From: Oscillospiraceae bacterium
GTDB taxonomy: Bacteria; Bacillota; Clostridia; Oscillospirales; Ruminococcaceae
Assembly: GCA_016296485.1 (NCBI GenBank)
Contig: JAEDJF010000065.1
Coordinates: 1 to 8,373, forward strand
Direction: 5' to 3'
DNA length: 8,373 bases
The position numbers and the translations under genes are program-made. Below are positions 1 to 4,009 of this stretch, in pieces. Position 1 is the first letter of the stretch, and each line of letters begins with the position of its first letter. Below the pieces are notes generated by a model that had not been told where the DNA came from, did not search any database, and saw only the letters and a program-made list of their open reading frames with translations.

Positions 1-319
1 TCTCAAAAGAGGCGCCGCCGAAATCGCCGGCGCTTTCGATAAATCTCTCCGCCGCTTTCGAGCCGTCCAGCTTAAACACTATTTCCCCGAGGTCGGTTTT
101 TATTACGGCGGTGACGTCCCCCTCGGTCTCCCCGGTCTGCCAGGTAAGCTTCGGGTTTTGTTCCTTTTCGATGAGGACCCCGCCGAGAATATCCCTTACG
201 GGGCTTTCGCCCCCGCCCAGGAAGCTCATCACCGCCACGGCGAGAGCCGCGGCACAGACGAGTATCATCACAATAACGGCGAAAACGCCGAGCTTTTTCA
301 TACCGTTTCTCGATTTCAT
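1..319 (-). CDS. Membrane-anchored cyclophilin-type peptidyl-prolyl cis-trans isomerase, N-terminal part
   Basis: The gene runs off the left edge, so only the first 106 codons are visible. Residues 11-33 form one hydrophobic segment after a basic start (MKSRNGMKKLG). No lipobox is evident, so it is probably a membrane anchor with the rest outside the cytoplasm. From about residue 69 the sequence VTAVIKTDLGEIVFKL, then a conserved-looking AAERFIE stretch and GGASFE, matches the opening beta strands and first helix of cyclophilins (pattern I-T-x-x-G-x-I-x-x-x-L). The catalytic Arg and the FxxxQGG region lie beyond the edge, so activity cannot be judged. I chose the ATG at 319 because GGAGG (328-332) sits 8 nt upstream. 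An in-frame ATG at 343 overlaps the hemW stop but has no comparable site. The gene is almost certainly co-transcribed with hemW. Family assignment is good but rests on a partial domain. Confidence 0.75.
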   Translation of the reverse strand, partial: MKSRNGMKKLGVFAVIVMILVCAAALAVAVMSFLGGGESPVRDILGGVLIEKEQNPKLTWQTGETEGDVTAVIKTDLGEIVFKLDGSKAAERFIESAGDFGGASFE

Positions 320-327
320 TGGAAGTT

Positions 328-332
328 CCTCC
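328..332 (-). promoter_or_regulatory. Ribosome binding site deciding the PPIase start
   Basis: GGAGG on the minus strand lies 8 nt before the ATG at 319 and immediately downstream of the hemW stop (336-338). It favours the 319 start over the upstream in-frame ATG at 343, which would place this Shine-Dalgarno inside the coding sequence. Confidence 0.7.
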
Positions 333-335
333 GTA

Positions 336-1454
336 TCAGTCATAGAGAAGCTCCGCCGTAAGGGCGCTGGAAACCAAAAAGCCCCTTGGCGTAAAGCTCA
401 CTCTCGTTCCTTCGATTTTTGTAAGTCCGGGCCTTTCGTAAAGCGCCGCCCGGGAAAGAATCTCCTTCGCCGGGGAATCGGGGTAAAGTTCCCCGAGCTC
501 CTCGGTATCGAGCCCCGCCGCAAGGCGAAGCCGGAGCATTGCGTACTCCTCCCAGCCGCCGCCGGAGGATTCCTCCATTTCGATTTCTCCGAAGGGCTTT
601 TCCATAAAGGAAACCATATCCCGCCCGAAGAAAAAGCGGCGTCCCTCCATAAAGGAGTGGGCGGAGGGACCTATTCCGAGATATTCCCCGTCCAGCCAGT
701 ATTTGAGGTTGTGGCGGGATTCAAAGCCGGGTTTCGCGAAATTGGATATTTCGTACTGCTTATAGCCCCGGCTCTCAAGCTCGCCGCAGGCGAGCAGATA
801 GAGGTCGGCGTACTTTTCCTCGTCGGCGCAGAGGAAGCGAAGCTCCGAAGAGGCAAGGGGAGTTCCTTCCTCAACCTTAAGCATATAGGCGGAAATGTGC
901 CGGACTCCGAGGTTCGCGCAAAAAGAGACGCTCTCCTTTAGCGTTTCCTCCGTCTGGTAGGGTATTCCGAGCATAAGGTCGAGGGATATATTGTCAAAGC
1001 CCGCTTTTTGCGCGGCGGCGACGGTGTCTGCGGCGTCCTTCGGCGAATGTATCCGCCCGAGGGCGGAAAGCTCCCGCTCGTTTGCGCTTTGGAGCCCGAA
1101 GGAAAGGCGGTTTATTCCCGCCGCCCGAAGGGCGGCAAAGTCGATTTCGCCTGCGGCGGCGGGGTTGCCCTCCGCAGTTATCTCCGAGTCTTGCTCCAGA
1201 AGGGGAAGAGCCCGATCCATTATTTTCCCAAGGCGTTTTTCACCCAGGAGCAGCGGCGTTCCGCCGCCGAAATACAAAGAGTTATAGCGCCTTGCGTACC
1301 TTTTTTCGTAATAACCGAGGGCTTCCATGACCCTTTCGGTATAGGAATCATAGAGGTCTTCGCCCGCGGGAAATGAATAAAAATCGCAGTACCTGCATTT
1401 ACATACGCAGAAGGGGACGTGAATATACAGCCCCGCCGGAGGAAAAATATTCAT
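336..1454 (-). CDS. hemW: HemW, radical SAM heme chaperone (coproporphyrinogen III oxidase-like)
   Basis: This 372-aa radical SAM protein has the length usual for HemW. The iron-sulfur motif CxxxCxxC is C16, C20 and C23, in the context IHVPFCVCKCRYCDF, followed by the SAM-contacting GGG at 63-65 (YFGGGTP). Further family signatures are EGNP (95-98), RLSFGLQS (116-123), DLMLGIPYQT (159-168), HNLKYW (248-253, the family HNxxYW motif linked to heme binding) and GIGPSAHS (260-267). The short motif and the absence of the PYCxxxCxFC pattern place it with HemW rather than with true HemN oxidases. HemW proteins bind heme and are thought to deliver it to hemoproteins such as respiratory enzymes. In organisms without an obvious heme pathway the role is unclear, and such genes are often misnamed hemN. 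The start at 1454 is preceded by GGAGGG about 10 nt upstream. The PPIase gene follows in the same orientation. Confidence 0.92.
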   Translation of the reverse strand: MNIFPPAGLYIHVPFCVCKCRYCDFYSFPAGEDLYDSYTERVMEALGYYEKRYARRYNSLYFGGGTPLLLGEKRLGKIMDRALPLLEQDSEITAEGNPAAAGEIDFAALRAAGINRLSFGLQSANERELSALGRIHSPKDAADTVAAAQKAGFDNISLDLMLGIPYQTEETLKESVSFCANLGVRHISAYMLKVEEGTPLASSELRFLCADEEKYADLYLLACGELESRGYKQYEISNFAKPGFESRHNLKYWLDGEYLGIGPSAHSFMEGRRFFFGRDMVSFMEKPFGEIEMEESSGGGWEEYAMLRLRLAAGLDTEELGELYPDSPAKEILSRAALYERPGLTKIEGTRVSFTPRGFLVSSALTAELLYD

Positions 1455-1486
1455 TTTTAAAAATCCCTCCCAAAACCTGCGTTTTT

Positions 1487-1498
1487 CCCGTTTTCGGG
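1487..1498. repeat. Mini-hairpin CCCG-TTTT-CGGG
   Basis: This is a perfect 4-bp stem with a TTTT loop. It is one of several similar tiny inverted repeats in the gap. The others are CGGG/CCCG at 1539-1551, the palindrome AAAACCCGGGTTTT at 1619-1632, and GGGG-AAAA-CCCC at 1647-1658. None is followed by a convincing U-tract. Confidence 0.5.
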
Positions 1499-1511
1499 TG
1501 CTCGAAGCCGC

Positions 1512-1736
1512 TTTTCAACAGGAATTTTATTCCGTTTTCGGGTTTTCCCCGGTGCTCAATGGCTTTAAAACGCCGTTTTTATGAGCACTTTTCAACAGTT
1601 TCAACAATCCGCCTGTTGAAAACCCGGGTTTTTAACTTCCCAACAGGGGGAAAACCCCAAGTTTTCAACGTTTTCCACCGAGTAATCCACCAAATGGCTT
1701 ATTTAAAGGAATTTCACGAAATTTTTTCGTTGAAAA
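1512..1736. repeat. Cluster of TTTTCAACA-type nonamers resembling DnaA boxes
   Basis: TTTTCAACA occurs at 1512-1520 and 1589-1597 (plus) and 1614-1622 (minus). Close variants are GTTTCAACA (1598-1606), TTCCCAACA (1637-1645), TTTTCAACG (1662-1670 plus; 1728-1736 minus), TTTTCCACC (1671-1679) and TAATCCACC (1683-1691). The relaxed DnaA box is TTWTNCACA. TTTTCAACA differs from it at one position (C6 to A), and TTTTCCACC differs only at the last base. Two pairs abut directly, 1589/1598 and 1662/1671. Motif positions are read directly from the sequence; binding by DnaA is inference. Confidence 0.5.
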
Positions 1737-1755
1737 GTTTAACTTCATACTTTCG

Positions 1756-1783
1756 AGTATATTTTTTAATGATTTTGTAACAA
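1756..1783 (-). promoter_or_regulatory. Possible sigma-A promoter for hemW
   Basis: On the minus strand TTGTTA (1783-1778) and TATACT (1761-1756) are separated by 16 bp. Each is within two mismatches of TTGACA and TATAAT. Transcription would start near 1749 and leave a leader of about 295 nt before the hemW ATG. The -10 overlaps a small perfect inverted repeat, ATACT-TTCG-AGTAT (1747-1760). The match is plausible, but the region is AT-rich and chance matches are likely. Confidence 0.4.
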
Positions 1784-1812
1784 ACTGGTAAACCTGTATA
1801 GCCCAGTTTTTT
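1782..1812 (-). terminator. Weak candidate terminator after dusB
   Basis: AAACTGG (1782-1788) and CCAGTTT (1803-1809) form a 7-bp stem around a 14-nt loop. Read leftward, in the direction of dusB, the tail after the stem is only modestly U-rich (CCAGTTTGTTA). Read rightward the stem runs into six Ts (1807-1812), but no plus-strand gene lies upstream. It is the best hairpin available for ending the M23-dusB transcript, but it is not a textbook terminator. Confidence 0.3.
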
Positions 1813-1840
1813 ATTCACCGAAGGGCTCCTTTGCCCCTGC

Positions 1841-1858
1841 TGCTCAAAGCTTTGAGCA
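1841..1858. repeat. Perfect 18-bp palindrome just downstream of the dusB stop
   Basis: TGCTCAAAGCTTTGAGCA is fully self-complementary and begins one base beyond the dusB stop codon (1860-1862, minus strand). In RNA it would fold into a 7-bp stem with a 4-nt loop. No U-tract follows in either direction. It could be an mRNA-end stabilising hairpin or a dimeric protein site. Confidence 0.6.
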
Positions 1859-1859
1859 T

Positions 1860-2828
1860 TCAGTTTCCTGCGGAAAGGAGCACCTTGTCGATAAGGCGCT
1901 CAAGGTCCTCGGGGGTGGTGAGTTCGCCGCACTCCCTTCGGAATTCCGCCGCCCCGCGCATACCTTTAATATACCAGGAGGAATGTTTTCTTGCTTCGCG
2001 CATTCCGACGTACTCCCCTTTGTATTCGCAGAGGAGCCGGACGTGTTTTTTAAGGACGGACATTCTCTCCTCCGCCGTTGGCTCCGGAAGGAGCTCGCCG
2101 GTTTCGAGGTAGTGCGCTATTCGCTTAAATATCCAGGGGTTCCCCATGGCGCCCCGACCCACCATCACAAGGTCGCAGCCCGTTTCGTCGTACATTCTTT
2201 TTGCCGCCTCGGGGGAATCCACGTCGCCGTTTCCGATTACGGGAATCGACACGGCCTCTTTCACAAGGCGGATTATCTCGAGGTCCACCGGGGGCGCGAA
2301 CATCTGCATACGGGTGCGCCCGTGGACCGTAAGGGCGGCGGCGCCGTTTTCCTCGCAGATTTTCGCGAACTCCACGGCGTTTATATGCTCGCTGTCCCAG
2401 CCGGCGCGGAACTTGACCGTCACCGGAATATCAACCGCCGAGGTCACCGCTTTGACTATTCTTCCCGCGAGCTCCGGGTCCTTCATAAGCGCCGAGCCGC
2501 CGCCGTTCCCGGCGACCTTCGGCACAGGGCAGCCGAAATTTATGTCGATGGCGTCCGGGCGGTACTCAAGAGCCATTCTTGCCGCCTCCGCCATGGTCTC
2601 CGGCTCGCTTCCGAAAAGCTGGACCGCCGTCGGGCGCTCCTTTTCGTTTATTTCAAGGAGCTCCGCAGATTTTTTGCTCCCGTAGGAGAGCCCCTTGGAC
2701 GAAGCCATTTCTCCCACGGTCCAGCAGGCGCCGAACTCCCGGCTTATTTCGCGCATAGCCCGGTCCCCAACGCCCGCAAGAGGGGCGAGGGCGGCGGTTT
2801 TCGGCAGCTCAATATTTCCTATTTTCAT
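1860..2828 (-). CDS. dusB: tRNA-dihydrouridine synthase, DusB/YhdG (NifR3) type
   Basis: This 322-aa flavoenzyme is expected to reduce specific uridines in the tRNA D-loop region to dihydrouridine, using FMN and NADPH. It has the Dus TIM-barrel signatures in order: LAPLAGVGDRAMRE (14-27, usually APMAGVTD), DINFGCPVPKVAGNGGGSAL with catalytic Cys100, VKFRAGW with Lys139, HGRTRMQMF with His169, IGNGDV (198-203), GRGAMGNPW (224-232) and the helical-domain motif KHSSWYIKG (281-289). These fit the NifR3/YhdG subfamily. The start is the ATG at 2828, which overlaps the stop of the M23 gene as TAATG. An in-frame TTG at 2846 would add six residues inside the upstream gene and is less likely. Translation is probably coupled to the M23 gene. 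The match is unambiguous at family level; the precise tRNA position modified is inferred from the subfamily. Confidence 0.93.
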   Translation of the reverse strand: MKIGNIELPKTAALAPLAGVGDRAMREISREFGACWTVGEMASSKGLSYGSKKSAELLEINEKERPTAVQLFGSEPETMAEAARMALEYRPDAIDINFGCPVPKVAGNGGGSALMKDPELAGRIVKAVTSAVDIPVTVKFRAGWDSEHINAVEFAKICEENGAAALTVHGRTRMQMFAPPVDLEIIRLVKEAVSIPVIGNGDVDSPEAAKRMYDETGCDLVMVGRGAMGNPWIFKRIAHYLETGELLPEPTAEERMSVLKKHVRLLCEYKGEYVGMREARKHSSWYIKGMRGAAEFRRECGELTTPEDLERLIDKVLLSAGN

Positions 2829-3829
2829 TACTTTTCCGCCTTCCAAAAATCAAGATCCGGCTCCGTTCCGATAAGAGCCATTGGGTCGGTAAAAATTCCG
2901 CCGACAGTTACTCCGAAGTGGAGATGGTTCCCGGTGGAAAGTCCGGTGGTGCCGACCTCGCCTATGAGCTCGCCCTTTTCAACGAACTGTCCGCTTGAAA
3001 CGCTGATGCTCCTCATATGATAGTGCCAGCTAAGAACGCCCAGCCCGTGGTCGATGACGACGGTGTTGCCCGTGAGCTGGAGATATTCGGCGAAAAGCAC
3101 GTTCCCGCTGTTGGTGGCGTAAACGGGAGTGCCGCCCTTGGTCGCCATATCCGTGGCGTTGTGGCGCTCCGTCGCGCCGTTTGAAAAGGTGCGGAAGGTG
3201 CCGAAGGAGGTGGTCACCTTGTATTCCGCGTCAAGAGGGTTGCGAAACGCCCCGTTCCAGAGAGCCGTCGGGGTGAAAACCGATTTGAGGTTTCCGGTCT
3301 TTTGGTAAAACTCCGCGTTGGCGGCTTCGCTCTCAAGGGTCTCCTCAAGGGTGGATTCCGAAACGGTGAGATACTGCTTCTCGAACTCACGCTCCGCAAC
3401 TGTGACGCTTTCGCTGTACTCGAAATCCCCGGCGGAAAAAGAGAGGATGTACTCCCCGGGCTCCGCCGCGGCTTTTACCGGGATAATCGAATAATACGCC
3501 CCGTCATAGGGGAAAAAGCTCCGCTCGTAGCCGAGAAAATCCGTATAGGAGACGCCCTCGGCGTCAACGTTTTCGAGCCGTATAATCATATAGCTCCCCT
3601 GTTCCGGGGAAAGGGTCGAAACATATATTATGGGTTCCGGCTCGGGCTCGGGCTCCGGCTCGGGAACCAATTCCTCGGCGGACGAGCTTTCCGATGAGGA
3701 AATTGAAAGCTCCGCGTCCTTATTCATCACGTTTTCCGTCTTAACGGGGGAACAGGACGAAAGGGTCGCGGCGGCTGCTGCCGCCGCCAAAATAATCGCA
3801 AGTTTTCTTATTAAAAGCTTTTGAAGCAT
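2828..3829 (-). CDS. M23-family (LytM-type) metallopeptidase lipoprotein
   Basis: This 333-aa exported protein has a signal peptide with a poly-Ala core (A15-A21) and a lipobox LSSC, giving lipidation at Cys26. A Ser/Glu-rich tether with five Glu-Pro repeats (57-66) follows. Residues about 67-145 look like a beta-rich domain, and 150-185 are acidic and probably helical. The C-terminal M23 domain begins near 200. It carries the zinc-ligand pattern RHNATD (His223, Asp227), WHYHM (His269/His271, the position of the usual YxHL active-site His) and HLHFG (His302, His304). All key residues appear present, so it should be an active peptidoglycan endopeptidase tethered to the outer face of the membrane, acting in wall growth, division or spore-wall remodelling. 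The start at 3829 has GGAG 9 nt upstream. It is the first gene of the leftward operon and shares TAATG with dusB. Its precise substrate is not determinable from the sequence. Confidence 0.9.
   Translation of the reverse strand: MLQKLLIRKLAIILAAAAAAATLSSCSPVKTENVMNKDAELSISSSESSSAEELVPEPEPEPEPEPIIYVSTLSPEQGSYMIIRLENVDAEGVSYTDFLGYERSFFPYDGAYYSIIPVKAAAEPGEYILSFSAGDFEYSESVTVAEREFEKQYLTVSESTLEETLESEAANAEFYQKTGNLKSVFTPTALWNGAFRNPLDAEYKVTTSFGTFRTFSNGATERHNATDMATKGGTPVYATNSGNVLFAEYLQLTGNTVVIDHGLGVLSWHYHMRSISVSSGQFVEKGELIGEVGTTGLSTGNHLHFGVTVGGIFTDPMALIGTEPDLDFWKAEK
3632..3661 (-). repeat. Glu-Pro tandem repeat in the M23 lipoprotein linker
   Basis: Five consecutive Glu-Pro dipeptides (residues 57-66) are encoded by a near-perfect 6-bp tandem repeat. 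Such acidic Pro-rich stretches are typical stiff spacers that hold a lipoprotein domain off the membrane. Repeat number may vary between strains by slippage. Confidence 0.8.
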
Positions 3830-3874
3830 AAAGGCTTTCTCCGTTTCCGATAAATCCGCAGTAGTTATTTTCCC

Positions 3875-3891
3875 GGGAAGCGGGGCTTCCC
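3875..3891. other. GC-rich hairpin in the divergent region
   Basis: GGGAAGC (3875-3881), loop GGG, GCTTCCC (3885-3891) make a perfect 7-bp stem. Read rightward it is followed by ATTTTT and looks like an intrinsic terminator, but no plus-strand gene lies upstream. Read leftward it lies in the leader of the M23 transcript, with no U-tract. It may protect polA from stray rightward reading, or it may be a leader structure. Confidence 0.5.
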
Positions 3892-3924
3892 ATTTTTGGT
3901 TTAAATATGATTATATAATATTTA

Positions 3925-3953
3925 TTGCTATATAATTATAGCATAGATATAAA
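3925..3953 (+). promoter_or_regulatory. Likely polA promoter
   Basis: TTGCTA (3925-3930) and TATAAA (3948-3953) are separated by exactly 17 bp, a good sigma-A match. This gives a start near 3960 and a 50-nt leader. A second candidate is the extended -10 TGCTATAAT (3959-3967), which has no good -35. Because that sequence lies in an inverted repeat, an identical TGCTATAAT points leftward at 3943-3935 and could serve the M23 operon. Confidence 0.55.
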
Positions 3954-3970
3954 TTCTATGCTATAATTAT
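3932..3970. repeat. Perfect 16-bp inverted repeat in the divergent promoter region
   Basis: ATAATTATAGCATAGA (3932-3947) is exactly mirrored by TCTATGCTATAATTAT (3955-3970) around the 7-nt spacer TATAAAT. The spacer contains the putative polA -10 hexamer, and the left arm fills the 17-bp promoter spacer. Each arm carries an outward-facing TGCTATAAT. The symmetry suggests a dimeric regulator operator or a cruciform-prone element. No known operator consensus is recognised. Confidence 0.85.
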
Positions 3971-4009
3971 TCCGTTAAATAATAAAGTAAAAAACACGGA
4001 GGACAAAAG

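Larger units (their letters stand above)
1455..1859. other. 405-bp non-coding gap with DnaA-box-like repeats, between dusB and hemW
   Basis: I see no credible gene here. The only long open frame, a plus-strand one starting at 1373, overlaps hemW antisense and has no ribosome binding site or recognisable protein. Positions 1487-1691 are built from short repeated words: TTTTCAACA and close variants on both strands, CCGTTTTCGGGT twice, and GGTGCTC twice. Positions 1692-1815 are AT-rich and hold a possible minus-strand promoter for hemW. If that promoter is used, the hemW transcript has a leader of nearly 300 nt containing the repeats. Small hairpins and a perfect palindrome next to the dusB stop are listed separately. 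The gap is unusually long for a run of co-oriented genes that are otherwise tightly packed. Confidence 0.8.

Noticed and set aside
111..941. 276-codon plus-strand open frame
   Set aside because: It is antisense to hemW and the PPIase gene, has no ribosome binding site, and has a composition typical of the complement of GC-rich codons. HemW on the other strand has clear motifs.
1487..1691. CRISPR array or insertion-sequence remnant in the gap
   Set aside because: The repeats are too short and irregularly spaced for CRISPR. There are no terminal inverted repeats with flanking direct repeats and no transposase fragment.
1373..1780. 135-codon plus-strand open frame across the dusB-hemW gap
   Set aside because: It begins inside hemW antisense and reads through the repeat-rich gap. 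The product is a Phe/Lys/Arg-rich sequence matching the TTTT repeats, with no recognisable domain.
2829..2846. Upstream TTG start for dusB
   Set aside because: It would add only six residues inside the M23 gene. The ATG at 2828, overlapping the M23 stop as TAATG and preceded by a purine-rich GGCGG, fits the family N-terminus better.
1983..3020. 345-codon plus-strand open frame
   Set aside because: It is a shadow of dusB and the end of the M23 gene. The opposite strand carries full catalytic motifs, and the His/Arg-rich product is typical of antisense frames.
3932..3970. LexA/SOS box for polA
   Set aside because: The inverted repeat does not resemble the Firmicute LexA consensus (GAAC-N4-GTTC type) and is much longer than a LexA site.
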